A stretch of DNA of 64,000 nt from Pseudomonas segetis (GTDB lineage Bacteria > Pseudomonadota > Gammaproteobacteria > Pseudomonadales > Pseudomonadaceae), in assembly GCF_900188155.1 (NCBI RefSeq), contig NZ_FZOG01000009.1, positions 1 through 64,000 of the forward strand, given 5' to 3'. A program made the translations under genes and the position numbers. This document shows, piece after piece, positions 7,380 through 16,064 of this stretch (position 1 is the first letter of the stretch; each line of letters begins with the position of its first letter). The notes under the pieces are model-generated. The model saw nothing but the letters and a program-made list of their open reading frames with translations. It was not told the origin of the DNA and did no database searches.

Positions 7380-9116
7380 ATGACTGAGAAACGCACATTA
7401 CGTTCTGCCCAATGGTTCGGTACCGCCGACAAAAACGGGTTCATGTACCGCAGTTGGATGAAGAATCAGGGCATTCCCGATCACGAGTTCCAAGGCAAGC
7501 CAATCATTGGCATCTGCAATACCTGGTCTGAGCTGACGCCGTGCAACGCGCACTTTCGCAAGATCGCCGAGCACGTCAAGAAAGGCGTACTTGAAGCCGG
7601 TGGTTTTCCGGTTGAATTCCCGGTGTTTTCCAGCGGTGAATCCAACTTGCGGCCAACCGCCATGCTCACGCGTAACCTGGCGAGCATGGACGTTGAAGAG
7701 TCGATCCGCGGCAACCCGGTAGATGCCGTGGTGCTGCTGACCGGTTGCGACAAGACCACGCCGGCGCTGTTGATGGGGGCTGCTAGTTGCGATGTGCCAG
7801 CGATTGTTGTGACCGGCGGGCCGATGCTTAATGGCAAGCACAAGGGCAAGGACATTGGTTCGGGCACCGTGGTTTGGCAGCTCAGCGAAGAAGTGAAGGC
7901 CGGCAAGATCTCGATCCACGACTTCATGGCCGCTGAAGCCGGCATGTCGCGTTCAGCGGGTACCTGCAACACCATGGGTACGGCCTCGACCATGGCATGT
8001 ATGGCCGAAGCCCTGGGCACATCTCTGCCGCACAACGCGGCGATTCCGGCTGTGGATGCACGTCGCTATGTACTGGCGCATATGTCCGGCATGCGCATTG
8101 TCGAGATGGTGCGTGAAGATTTGCGGTTGTCGAAAGTTCTTACCCGCGAAGCCTTCGAGAACGCGATTCGGGTCAACGCCGCCATTGGTGGCTCGACCAA
8201 TGCGGTGATCCATCTCAAGGCGATCGCCGGGCGCATGGGCGTTGAGCTTGAGTTGGATGACTGGACCCGAGTTGGACGCGGTACGCCGACTATCGTTGAC
8301 TTGCAGCCATCGGGACGTTTCCTGATGGAAGAGTTCTACTACGCCGGTGGTCTGCCAGCGGTGATTCGTCGCCTGGGCGAGAAGGGCCTGCTGCCGAATC
8401 CTGACGCGCTGACGGTCAACGGCAGCAGCCTGTGGGACAACTGCACCGATGCGCCGATCTACGGTGAGGACGAAGTGATTCGTCAGTTGGATAACCCTCT
8501 GCGCCGCGATGGTGGCATCAGCATCCTGCGTGGCAACCTTGCACCCAAAGGCGCGGTACTGAAACCTTCCGCTGCTTCACCAGAGCTGATGCAGCACCGA
8601 GGCCGTGCTGTAGTGTTCGAGGACTTCGACGATTATAAAGCGCGTATCAACGATCCTGATCTTGATGTCGACGAGACCTGCGTACTGGTGCTGAAGAATG
8701 CCGGGCCCAAGGGTTATCCGGGCATGGCGGAGGTCGGCAACATGGGCCTGCCACCAAAGGTGCTGGCCAAGGGCATCACCGATATGGTGCGGATCTCGGA
8801 TGCACGCATGAGCGGTACAGCCTACGGTACAGTGGTACTGCATGTCGCACCGGAAGCCGCAGCGGGTGGGCCATTGGCCGTGGTGCAAAATGGCGATTAT
8901 ATCGAGCTCGACTGTGATGCCGGACGCCTGCACCTGGATATTTCGGATGCAGAGCTACAGGCGCGACTTGCCGCATGGCAGGCACCCCAGGGCTTGATCT
9001 GGGATGGCGGTTACCGCCGTCTGTATGTTGATCACGTGCTGCAGGCCGATGAGGGGTGTGACTTTGACTTTCTGGTCGGCTGCCGTGGTTCCGATGTGCC
9101 GCGTCACTCGCACTAA
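7380..9116 (+). CDS. IlvD/Edd-family sugar-acid (pentonate) dehydratase
   Basis: This 578-residue enzyme belongs to the dihydroxyacid/6-phosphogluconate dehydratase family, in the branch that dehydrates free aldonic acids (L-arabinonate, D-xylonate). It removes water to give a 2-keto-3-deoxy acid. Cysteines that bind an Fe-S cluster are visible in GICNTWSELTPCN, TGCDKTTPA and AGTCNTMGTASTM; the last motif is typical of sugar-acid dehydratases rather than true IlvD. The length (about 570-595) fits arabinonate dehydratase. It is the last gene after the TRAP transporter, and the following genes on the other strand supply the two later steps to 2-oxoglutarate. Which pentonate it prefers cannot be decided by eye. 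Confidence 0.88.
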   Translation: MTEKRTLRSAQWFGTADKNGFMYRSWMKNQGIPDHEFQGKPIIGICNTWSELTPCNAHFRKIAEHVKKGVLEAGGFPVEFPVFSSGESNLRPTAMLTRNLASMDVEESIRGNPVDAVVLLTGCDKTTPALLMGAASCDVPAIVVTGGPMLNGKHKGKDIGSGTVVWQLSEEVKAGKISIHDFMAAEAGMSRSAGTCNTMGTASTMACMAEALGTSLPHNAAIPAVDARRYVLAHMSGMRIVEMVREDLRLSKVLTREAFENAIRVNAAIGGSTNAVIHLKAIAGRMGVELELDDWTRVGRGTPTIVDLQPSGRFLMEEFYYAGGLPAVIRRLGEKGLLPNPDALTVNGSSLWDNCTDAPIYGEDEVIRQLDNPLRRDGGISILRGNLAPKGAVLKPSAASPELMQHRGRAVVFEDFDDYKARINDPDLDVDETCVLVLKNAGPKGYPGMAEVGNMGLPPKVLAKGITDMVRISDARMSGTAYGTVVLHVAPEAAAGGPLAVVQNGDYIELDCDAGRLHLDISDAELQARLAAWQAPQGLIWDGGYRRLYVDHVLQADEGCDFDFLVGCRGSDVPRHSH

Positions 9117-9124
9117 GTGAAGCT

Positions 9125-9151
9125 ACCCGGCGTGCGCAACGTGCGCCGGGT
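9125..9151. terminator. Hairpin after the dehydratase gene
   Basis: ACCCGGCG (9125-9132) pairs with CGCCGGGT (9144-9151) just past the dehydratase stop and directly before the convergent ATPase gene. No clear T-run follows, so it may be a weak or factor-assisted terminator. Confidence 0.45.
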
Positions 9152-9658
9152 TCAAGGCTTGGGATTGATGTGGCGCAGGATCATGGCCACGGCCTGTGCC
9201 GGCATGAGCCGGGCTGTGTCGATCTGCAGAGGCGGGCTGTCCCAGGCTTGGTAATCATGATTGAGCACTGCCTGCCATGTCGGCGGACTCAGTCCTGCAA
9301 TGTCGGAGCTGCGCGTTTCAACTCGACGCTGGTGCTCTGTTGTGTCTGAGCAGCTGACCTCGATATTGACCAACTCTACCGCTGCGTTTGTGGCTGTTAT
9401 GCGCCAGGCTTCGCGGCTTTCGGCAACTGGGTTGACGCAATCGGCGATAACTGTGTTGTCAAGGCGCAGATTACTCAGGGCCAGCTCGTTGGCGATGCTA
9501 TACCCGCAGCACCCCAGGTCACCGACCAAGCCATCGGCATTGCGGATGGCTTGCTCAATTGTATCGATCCGCAGATACATAGCCCCTGTTTGCCGGGCCA
9601 GGGCACTGGCAATGGTGGTCTTGCCGGTTCCAGGCAGGCCGCTGAAGACAATAAGCAT
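9152..9658 (-). CDS. Small P-loop ATPase/kinase-like protein
   Basis: This 168-residue protein begins with a textbook Walker A motif (FSGLPGTGKTT, residues about 5-15), followed by a short kinase-like fold with YLRIDTIEQAIR and VIADCVNP. It resembles single-domain P-loop kinases such as gluconate, adenylylsulfate or chloramphenicol phosphotransferase relatives. The substrate is not recognisable. The start ATG at 9658 has AAGGA seven bases upstream. It is convergent with the dehydratase and lies after the aldehyde dehydrogenase terminator, so it has its own promoter. It may phosphorylate a small molecule of the pentonate locus, but an unrelated housekeeping role is equally possible. Confidence 0.8.
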   Translation of the reverse strand: MLIVFSGLPGTGKTTIASALARQTGAMYLRIDTIEQAIRNADGLVGDLGCCGYSIANELALSNLRLDNTVIADCVNPVAESREAWRITATNAAVELVNIEVSCSDTTEHQRRVETRSSDIAGLSPPTWQAVLNHDYQAWDSPPLQIDTARLMPAQAVAMILRHINPKP

Positions 9659-9734
9659 TTTGCTTCCTTTGATTGACCAGCAGGCCCAGTCTAAGCCATG
9701 GCTTGTGGCAGCTAGGAAGGGCGTCGCTCATAAA

Positions 9735-9768
9735 CAACAATGCCCGGCATTTTAGCCGGGCATTGTTG
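9735..9768. terminator. Bidirectional terminator after aldehyde dehydrogenase
   Basis: A perfect 14-bp stem (CAACAATGCCCGGC with GCCGGGCATTGTTG) has a six-base AT loop. It stands about 40 bases past the end of the minus-strand dehydrogenase and separates it from the P-loop ATPase gene. Confidence 0.75.
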
Positions 9769-9807
9769 GGGTGAACGCTTCAGGCGTAACTGATCGCCAT
9801 CAACGAC

Positions 9808-11391
9808 TCAAGCCAGGGCGCTGGTGCTGGGCTTGCCATCGACCAGGCGCTGAATGCCCAGTGGATTGGCATTCTGCAACGCTTGTGGCAGCAGTGCGTC
9901 CGGGCAGTTCTGGTAGCACACAGGGCGCAAGAAGCGATCGATGGCCAATGTGCCCACGGAAGTACCACGTGAGTCGGAAGTTGCCGGATAGGGGCCCCCG
10001 TGGACCATCGAGTCGCACACCTCAACGCCTGTCGGGTAGCCATTGAGCAGCAGGCGGCCAGCTTTTTGCTCAAGCACTGCCAGCAGGTCGCCGGCATTGT
10101 GCAGGTCAGCCTCGTCGGCGATCAGGGTCGCGGTGAGTTGCCCATGCAGGCTGTGCAGGGCACTCAGCAGTTCCGCGCGATCGGCCACCTCAACCACGAT
10201 GGTGGTCGGCCCGAAAACTTCTTCCTGGAGCAACTCGTCCCCTTCGAGCAGCAAGCTCACATCCGCCTTGAACAGCTGGGGATATGCCTGGTTGCCCGTT
10301 TGCTCGCTACCGGCCAAATGGCTGATGCCGGTGTGTGCATGCAAGCGTTGAAGGCCACCGACGTAGCTCTTGAGCGTGCCAGCATTGAGCATGGTTTGCG
10401 CCGGTTTGTCGCCCATCTGCTGGGACAGGGTCTTGATAAAGGCGCTGTATTCCGGCGAGCTAACGCCGATAACCAGGCCCGGACTGGTGCAGAACTGACC
10501 ACAGCCAAGTACCACCGAGGCGCTGAGGTCGGCTGCAATCTGCTCGCCACGGGTTTTCAAGGCTTCCGGCAGCATCAGCACCGGGTTGATGCTCGACATC
10601 TCGGCAAATACCGGGATGGGTTGCGGGCGGGCAGCAGCCATGTCGCACAGGGCGCGGCCGCCTTTCAGGGAGCCGGTGAACCCTACGGCTTGAATGGCTG
10701 AATGCTTGACCAACAGCTCACCGACGCCCGAGCCATAGATCATGTTGAATACACCGGCGGGCATGCCGGTTTTCTGCGCAGCGCGAGTGATAGCGCCCGC
10801 TACGCAGTCGGCGGTGGCCATGTGGCCGCTGTGGGCCTTGAACACCACCGGGCAGCCTGCTGCCAGTGCAGCAGCGGTGTCGCCACCTGCGGTTGAAAAT
10901 GCCAAGGGGAAGTTGCTGGCACCGAATACAGCAACGGGGCCAACCCCAATGCGGTATTGACGCAGGTCCGGGCGCGGCATTGGTTGGCGCTCGGGCAATG
11001 CCTGGTCAATCCTTGCACCGTAGAAATCACCACGGCGCAGGACCTGCGCGAACAAGCGCATTTGCCCGCTGGTGCGGCCACGCTCGCCTTGAATGCGGGC
11101 GGCTGGCAAGGCGGTTTCACGGCAAACCAGGGCCACGAAATCATCGCCCAAGGCATCAATTTCGGCGGCGCAGGCTTCGAGGAATTCCGCGCGCTTTTCC
11201 GCAGGCAGGCTGCGGTAAGCGGGATAGGCGGCTGCGGCGGCTTCGGCGGCCGCGTTTACCTCATCGGCCGTGGCCTGATGGAATTGGTAGGGAAGCGCTT
11301 CGCCGCTCTGTGCGTCGTAGCTTTGCAAAGCGGTATTGCCAGCAGCGCTACGGCCCCCGGCGATGTAGTTTTGACCGAGTATATCGGGCAT
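9808..11391 (-). CDS. 2-oxoglutarate semialdehyde (2,5-dioxovalerate) dehydrogenase
   Basis: This 527-residue enzyme of the NAD(P)-dependent aldehyde dehydrogenase superfamily probably oxidises 2-oxoglutarate semialdehyde to 2-oxoglutarate. The catalytic Cys is in GCGQFCTSPG, the general-base Glu region in PVFAEMSSINP, and the nucleotide-binding region in GFTGSLKGG. SSINP (rather than GGKSP/GGKNP) and about 525 residues are typical of the KGSADH type found in pentose and hydroxyproline pathways. The start ATG at 11391 has AAGGAG six bases upstream. It lies 127 bases downstream of the FAH-fold dehydratase on the same strand, so the two are probably co-transcribed. A terminator follows. Confidence 0.88.
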   Translation of the reverse strand: MPDILGQNYIAGGRSAAGNTALQSYDAQSGEALPYQFHQATADEVNAAAEAAAAAYPAYRSLPAEKRAEFLEACAAEIDALGDDFVALVCRETALPAARIQGERGRTSGQMRLFAQVLRRGDFYGARIDQALPERQPMPRPDLRQYRIGVGPVAVFGASNFPLAFSTAGGDTAAALAAGCPVVFKAHSGHMATADCVAGAITRAAQKTGMPAGVFNMIYGSGVGELLVKHSAIQAVGFTGSLKGGRALCDMAAARPQPIPVFAEMSSINPVLMLPEALKTRGEQIAADLSASVVLGCGQFCTSPGLVIGVSSPEYSAFIKTLSQQMGDKPAQTMLNAGTLKSYVGGLQRLHAHTGISHLAGSEQTGNQAYPQLFKADVSLLLEGDELLQEEVFGPTTIVVEVADRAELLSALHSLHGQLTATLIADEADLHNAGDLLAVLEQKAGRLLLNGYPTGVEVCDSMVHGGPYPATSDSRGTSVGTLAIDRFLRPVCYQNCPDALLPQALQNANPLGIQRLVDGKPSTSALA

Positions 11392-11452
11392 GTTCGACTC
11401 CTTGACCTTATGGGTTCAGGCGGTGGGCATAGGCCCGCGAATGATGAAGTGC

Positions 11453-11503
11453 CTCGCAGCCTGCGAGCTGTCAGTTCCCTTGCGTAACCAACTCTTGCAA
11501 GGG
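11453..11503 (-). promoter_or_regulatory. Two small hairpins in the dehydratase/dehydrogenase gap
   Basis: CTCGCA-gcc-TGCGAG (11453-11467) and CCCTTGC (11477-11483) with GCAAGGG (11497-11503) lie in the 127-base gap between two co-directional genes. They may stabilise or attenuate the transcript. Neither has a T-run. Confidence 0.35.
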
Positions 11504-11518
11504 GCTTGGCGAAGTGGC

Positions 11519-12514
11519 TCAGAGCGCCTTGACTGTACCGGCGACAAAAGACGTTTTGTTGATTTCGATACCGTTGCGCAGTGGCTCGCCAAAAGCATCG
11601 AGACTGATTTCGAACTGGTCACCAGGCTGCGCCTTGACGCCATCGGCGAATGACAGTGTAGCGGTGCCAAAGAAATGCACATGGACATCGCCGGGGCGAA
11701 GGAATTGTGCGTACTTGAAATGATGGTATTCGAGGTTCTCCAGGCTATGGCACATGTTCTCTTCGCCGGAGAGAAACTCCTTTTCCCAGAGCACTGCGCC
11801 ATCGCGACGAATACGGCTCATGCCAGCCAGATGCTTGGGCAGTTCACCCAGGCGCGCTTCCGGACCAAAGGAGCAGAAACGTAATTTCGAGTGGGCCAGA
11901 TACAGGTAGTTCTTGCGTTCAACCACATGATCGGAAAATTCATTGCCCAGTGCATAACCCACGCGATAGGGCATGCCGTCATCGCCAATCACATAGAGCC
12001 CGGTCAGTTCCGGCTCTTCGCCAAAGTCTTCGGCAAAGTCAGGGGCCGGGAAATCAGCGCCGGGGCGAACCACGATGCTGCCGTCCCCTTTGTAAAACCA
12101 TTCGGGTTGAGCGCCAGCTGTGCCTGATTCTGGACGGCCGCCTTGCATGCCCCAGCGGAACATCTGCATGGTGTCGGTCAGCTTGGTTACTTCTTGCTCA
12201 GCCTGTTGGTGCATCTTGTCACGGGTCGAGGCGCTGCCGAGGTGAGTCAGGCCGGTGCCGCTGACCAGGCAATGCGCCGGGTCTTCGTGGTCCAGCGGAG
12301 GCAGTACGCGCTGTTCGTCGAGCACTTGGCGGTAAAGCGGCCCAGGCTCACAGCCATGGGCTTCAATCTGCGCCTGCAGGCTGCGCTGGTTGCGGATGGC
12401 GGCAAGGGCCAGCTCACGGGTGCTGCGCGCGTCACGTACGATGTCGATACGCTCGCCATTGACCACGCCGACGTGGCGTTGGCCCTGTTCATTTTCGAAT
12501 TGAATCAAGCGCAT
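11519..12514 (-). CDS. FAH-fold 2-keto-3-deoxypentonate dehydratase (AraD1/GguC-like)
   Basis: This 331-residue member of the fumarylacetoacetate hydrolase superfamily is like the AraD1/GguC group. Members of this fold are known to dehydrate 2-keto-3-deoxypentonate to 2-oxoglutarate semialdehyde. The C-terminal FAH domain shows the metal-site region around GYALGNEFSDHVVE and a late GTATLSFADGVKAQPGD segment. The start ATG at 12514 lies behind AGGAG. It is followed by the semialdehyde dehydrogenase on the same strand and divergent from a LysR gene. The position between a pentonate dehydratase and KGSADH supports the middle step of the pathway; the activity itself is inferred from family and context. 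Confidence 0.8.
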   Translation of the reverse strand: MRLIQFENEQGQRHVGVVNGERIDIVRDARSTRELALAAIRNQRSLQAQIEAHGCEPGPLYRQVLDEQRVLPPLDHEDPAHCLVSGTGLTHLGSASTRDKMHQQAEQEVTKLTDTMQMFRWGMQGGRPESGTAGAQPEWFYKGDGSIVVRPGADFPAPDFAEDFGEEPELTGLYVIGDDGMPYRVGYALGNEFSDHVVERKNYLYLAHSKLRFCSFGPEARLGELPKHLAGMSRIRRDGAVLWEKEFLSGEENMCHSLENLEYHHFKYAQFLRPGDVHVHFFGTATLSFADGVKAQPGDQFEISLDAFGEPLRNGIEINKTSFVAGTVKAL

Positions 12515-12615
12515 CGGCCTGGCTCCTGTTGATAGCCTAAAGCATCACTTTAAAAATCCTTGGAGATGCTGCCTAATGAAAGCTTCTGATTGAGCGATAA
12601 CTTTTAGTCATCACC

Positions 12616-13557
12616 ATGATCTCGTCCTTGCCTTCAATTGTTTCGCGCTTGCGCCTCAAGCAACTGCGCTTGCTTATTGCCCTCGATGAGCAAGGCTCGC
12701 TGCATCGTGCGGCCGAGCAGGTAGCAATTAGCCAACCCGGTGCGACCAAGGCGCTGCATGAGATCGAGACGACTTTTGGTGCCAGCCTGTTTACCCGTAC
12801 CAGCCAAGGCCTGGCACCAAATGACCTGGGCCGCTGCGTGATTCGCTATGCGCGACTTATCCACAGCGACCTGGCGCACCTGCGCGAAGAGATGATCGGC
12901 ATTGTTCAGGGCCATGGCGGGCGACTGTCGGTTGGAGTGATCATGGGTGCGGTCCCGCAATTGATGCGCGCCCTGACAGGCTTACGCGAAAAGCAGCCGG
13001 AGTTGTCGGTGGAAATCGTCGAGGACACCAGCGAGCGCCTGCTCAGCCTGGTCGATCAGGGGCGTCTCGATCTGGCCATCTGCCGCACCAGTGTCAGCCG
13101 CAGGCCGGATGCCTACGATTGCCTGAAGCTGTTCGAAGAACAGCTGGTGCTGGTGGCTCATCCAGAACATCCGCTGGTGGGCGTTGCCAATGTAAAACTG
13201 GCGCAACTCAGTGATTGTCGCTGGATCATCTACCCGGCCAATATGCCCATGCGCTTGTTGCTTGAGCACGAGTTCAGCCAGGCAGGCCTTGAGTTCCCGC
13301 GTTACCCGTTGGAGACTGCTTCGACCTTCAGCATGCTCAGCCTGTTGCAACAAGACGCGAGATCGGTGGCCTTGATGCCGCGCGAGGTGGCCGGGTTCAG
13401 CCAGGGTTTTGGCATGATTGGCCGCCTGGACCTGCAGATCCAATCAAGACGCGAGCCCTACGGTGTGATTGTCCGTCACGCCAGCCAGTTGTCATTCCCT
13501 GCGCAGTTGTTGCTTGAAGAGCTGCGCCAAGAATCCTCCGGCGAACCCGTTGTGTGA
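12616..13557 (+). CDS. LysR-family regulator (sugar-acid type)
   Basis: This 313-residue LysR-type regulator has an N-terminal HTH (GSLHRAAEQVAISQPGATKALHEIE) and a LysR substrate-binding domain. Its wording (QPGATKALHEIE, LARTSQGLAPN-like region) resembles GbpR/GalR-type LysR proteins that respond to sugars or sugar acids. It is divergent from the FAH dehydratase/KGSADH pair, with 101 bases between the starts, and so probably controls them. It is the second LysR of the locus; the first faces the TRAP operon. No strong Shine-Dalgarno is visible before the ATG. Confidence 0.88.
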   Translation: MISSLPSIVSRLRLKQLRLLIALDEQGSLHRAAEQVAISQPGATKALHEIETTFGASLFTRTSQGLAPNDLGRCVIRYARLIHSDLAHLREEMIGIVQGHGGRLSVGVIMGAVPQLMRALTGLREKQPELSVEIVEDTSERLLSLVDQGRLDLAICRTSVSRRPDAYDCLKLFEEQLVLVAHPEHPLVGVANVKLAQLSDCRWIIYPANMPMRLLLEHEFSQAGLEFPRYPLETASTFSMLSLLQQDARSVALMPREVAGFSQGFGMIGRLDLQIQSRREPYGVIVRHASQLSFPAQLLLEELRQESSGEPVV

Positions 13558-13727
13558 TCGAATGCCGGTGTCCTAAGGGTTGATCCGGCGCCCTGCATCA
13601 GTGCGTCTGGATTGATTTTCTGCCACGCAAATCCTCTGTAACCAGACCCTGTGTGCCTTGTAAACACTGCACCAAACCGGGTCTGATTCGCACTTTGCTG
13701 GAGCATTTAATTCAGTAAATTAAGTTG

Positions 13728-13756
13728 TTGAAATATTTAATTCATGTGCCTATGCT
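13728..13756 (+). promoter_or_regulatory. Promoter with overlapping operator, hydantoin-type operon
   Basis: TTGAAA (13728-13733) and TATGCT (13751-13756) are spaced by exactly 17 bases, a good sigma-70 promoter. Overlapping it is the dyad TGAA-N8-TTCA (13729-13744). The block ATTTAATTCA recurs 30 bases upstream (13705-13714). A protein bound here would block the -35 region, so the dyad is a likely repressor site, plausibly for the RpiR regulator encoded in the operon. Confidence 0.6.
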
Positions 13757-13823
13757 CAATCTCGAAACGCCTGTTCATCCAAGCGGGCGGCCTGTAGGAC
13801 TGACTTGAATCGAGGAGCTAGAC

Positions 13824-14600
13824 ATGAACGTGAAAGTACTCTTGGGCATGGCAATCGCCACTGCGTTTTCAGCATCGACTCTGGCCGCTGACTGGACGGT
13901 GGGCGCAAACGTCGGCAACGTTCCGTGGGAGTTCCAGGACGCCAAGGGCGAGATAGTTGGCTTCGAGGTTGATCTGGTCAAGGAAGTCGCCAAGCGTGCG
14001 GGCAAGAGCGTCGAATTCATCAATATCCCCTTCAATGGCCTGTTCAGCGCGGTGCAATCCAAGCGTGCCGATATTGCCATTTCCTCAATCACCATCACTC
14101 CCAAACGCCTTGAGTCTGTTGGTTTCGCCCAGCCCTATTACGACAGTGACCAGTCCTTGTCGGTATTGACCAAGTCGGGCATCAAGGGCCTGGACGGCAT
14201 GGCTGACAAAGTGGTTGGCGTCGATACCGGCTCCACCGGCGACATGTGGGTTGGCGAGCACAAGGGCGAATACAAGTTCAAGGATGTCTCGCGTTATGAA
14301 GGTTTGTCGCCCGCCATGCTGGATCTGGCTTCGGGCCGATTGGACGGCTATGTCAGTGATATTCCAGCGGTGCTTTATTACATCAAGGACAAGCCGCAGT
14401 ACGCCGTGGTCGCACGTATTCCAACGGGCGAAAAATATTCATTGATGCACGCGAAGAACTGGTCCGAGAGCGCCAAGGTCAACGACATCATCAGCACCAT
14501 GAAGAAAGAAGGCGTGATCGCCGACCTGCACAAGAAATGGTTTGGTGCTGAAGCCGCAGCTGATTCGAGCACGGTGATGGTGACTGACGTACCAAAGTAA
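13824..14600 (+). CDS. Polar amino acid ABC transporter, substrate-binding protein
   Basis: This 258-residue periplasmic receptor is of the family-3 (HisJ/GlnH) type. It has a clear signal peptide (MNVKVLLGMAIATAFSASTLAA) and SBP_bac_3 features: PWEFQDAKGEIVGFEVDL, ADIAISSITITPKRLESV, and GVDTGSTGDMW near the ligand site. The start has GGAGCTAGAC upstream. It is the first gene of an operon whose next two genes encode the matching permease and ATPase. The neighbours suggest that it binds an amino acid-like or cyclic amide compound rather than a common amino acid. Confidence 0.93.
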   Translation: MNVKVLLGMAIATAFSASTLAADWTVGANVGNVPWEFQDAKGEIVGFEVDLVKEVAKRAGKSVEFINIPFNGLFSAVQSKRADIAISSITITPKRLESVGFAQPYYDSDQSLSVLTKSGIKGLDGMADKVVGVDTGSTGDMWVGEHKGEYKFKDVSRYEGLSPAMLDLASGRLDGYVSDIPAVLYYIKDKPQYAVVARIPTGEKYSLMHAKNWSESAKVNDIISTMKKEGVIADLHKKWFGAEAAADSSTVMVTDVPK

Positions 14601-14636
14601 TCACTCGATCAACCGTTCACGAGCAAGGTGCTTTCT

Positions 14637-15314
14637 ATGGAGCTGTTACATACATTCTTCAACTGGAGCGTATTTGTCGATGCGCTGCCACTGATGCTTC
14701 GCGGCCTTGGCGTGACGGTGCTGTTGGGTGTGGTCAGTATCATTCTCGGGTTGGTTGGCGGCTTGCTGCTGGCGATGTTGCGCCTCTATGCCTTCGCGCC
14801 GATTCGCTGGCTGGCGCGGGCCTATATTGATGTCTTGCGTTCGATTCCCCTGCTGGTTCTGCTGGTGTTGATCTACTACGCATTGCCCTTTGTGGGGATT
14901 CGCCTGTCGTCATTCGCGGCCGCAGCGGCAGCTTTGTCGCTGGTGTCGTGCGCCTATTCGGCTGAGATTTTTCGTTCCGGCATCGAAGCCATTCCACGGG
15001 GCCAATTCGAGGCTGCGGCGTCACAAGGCATGAGCTTTTTCAACACCATGCGCGACGTGATCCTGCCGCAGGCCATGCGTATTGTCATGCCGCCCATGAC
15101 CAGCAACTGCATCAACGTGATGAAAGACACCGCGCTGGCATCGGTGGTGGCCATGCCTGACTTGCTCAAGCAGGCAACGCAAGCCCAGGCGCTGGCGGCT
15201 AATCCGACGCCCTTGGTGGGGGCCGCGGTGATGTATCTGTTGCTGCTCTTGCCGCTGGTGCAAATGGTCAGTTGGATAGAGCGGCGCAATGCTGCCGGGG
15301 GTAAAAGCGCATGA
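14637..15314 (+). CDS. Polar amino acid ABC transporter, permease
   Basis: This 225-residue inner-membrane protein is of the HisM/GlnP type with about five membrane spans. The EAA-loop motif that contacts the ATPase is visible (EAAASQGMSFFNTMRDVILPQA). ATG 14637 was chosen over a GTG nine bases earlier, because AAGGTG then sits at a normal distance. Its stop overlaps the start of the ATPase gene by four bases (ATGA). A single permease implies a homodimeric channel. Confidence 0.93.
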   Translation: MELLHTFFNWSVFVDALPLMLRGLGVTVLLGVVSIILGLVGGLLLAMLRLYAFAPIRWLARAYIDVLRSIPLLVLLVLIYYALPFVGIRLSSFAAAAAALSLVSCAYSAEIFRSGIEAIPRGQFEAAASQGMSFFNTMRDVILPQAMRIVMPPMTSNCINVMKDTALASVVAMPDLLKQATQAQALAANPTPLVGAAVMYLLLLLPLVQMVSWIERRNAAGGKSA

Positions 15315-16045
15315 GCAGCCTGATCGAAATCGAGCACATGAATAAGTTCTACGGCCAGTTCCAGGCCTTGAGCGACATCAACATGACTGTTGAACAAGGC
15401 GAAGTGGTGGTCATTCTGGGGCCGTCCGGATCTGGGAAGTCCACGCTGATTCGTTGCATCAACCTGCTGGAGGCTTATCAGGAAGGTGAGATCCGGGTTG
15501 CCGACCAGCGTGTGGAAAACGGTCCCAATCTCGCGAGCATTCGCTGCGAAGTGGGCATGGTGTTTCAGAATTTCAATCTTTATCCCCATCTCACGGTGCT
15601 GGCCAATGTTGCCTTGGCGCCGGTGCGGGTGCGCGGCATGTCGCGGCGCAGTGCCAATGACCGTGCGCGTGCGCTGCTGGAGAAAGTCGGCATGGCCGCC
15701 CACGCCGACAAATACCCAAGCCAGCTGTCCGGCGGCCAACAGCAGCGTGTAGCCATTGCGCGGACCATGGCCATGGAGCCACGCGTGATCCTGTTTGACG
15801 AACCCACCTCCGCGCTTGATCCGGAGATGGTCGGTGAAGTGCTTGATGTGATGCAAAACCTGGCGCGTTCTGGCGTGACCATGATCGTGGTCACCCATGA
15901 AATGGGTTTTGCGCGTAAGGTCGCCGACCGGGTGATCTTCATGGAGAGCGGCAGAATCATCGAACAGAACAAGCCGCAAGAGTTTTTCACCGCCCCGCAA
16001 GAGCCGAGAACCCAGGCTTTTCTGCAGGCGATTCTGCATCACTGA
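15311..16045 (+). CDS. Polar amino acid ABC transporter, ATPase
   Basis: This 244-residue ABC ATPase is of the GlnQ/HisP type. Walker A is GPSGSGKST, the signature is LSGGQQQRVAIAR, Walker B is VILFDEPTSALDP, and the switch His is in VVTHEMGFA. It overlaps the permease gene by four bases, indicating translational coupling, and powers import with the two preceding gene products. The length is normal. Confidence 0.96.
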   Translation: MSSLIEIEHMNKFYGQFQALSDINMTVEQGEVVVILGPSGSGKSTLIRCINLLEAYQEGEIRVADQRVENGPNLASIRCEVGMVFQNFNLYPHLTVLANVALAPVRVRGMSRRSANDRARALLEKVGMAAHADKYPSQLSGGQQQRVAIARTMAMEPRVILFDEPTSALDPEMVGEVLDVMQNLARSGVTMIVVTHEMGFARKVADRVIFMESGRIIEQNKPQEFFTAPQEPRTQAFLQAILHH

Positions 16046-16064
16046 TACTTTCGGGAGACTTATT

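Noticed and set aside
13643..13685. CAGACCC/GGGTCTG inverted repeat after the LysR gene
   Set aside because: The arms are only seven bases with a 29-base loop and no T-run, so a terminator call is not supported.
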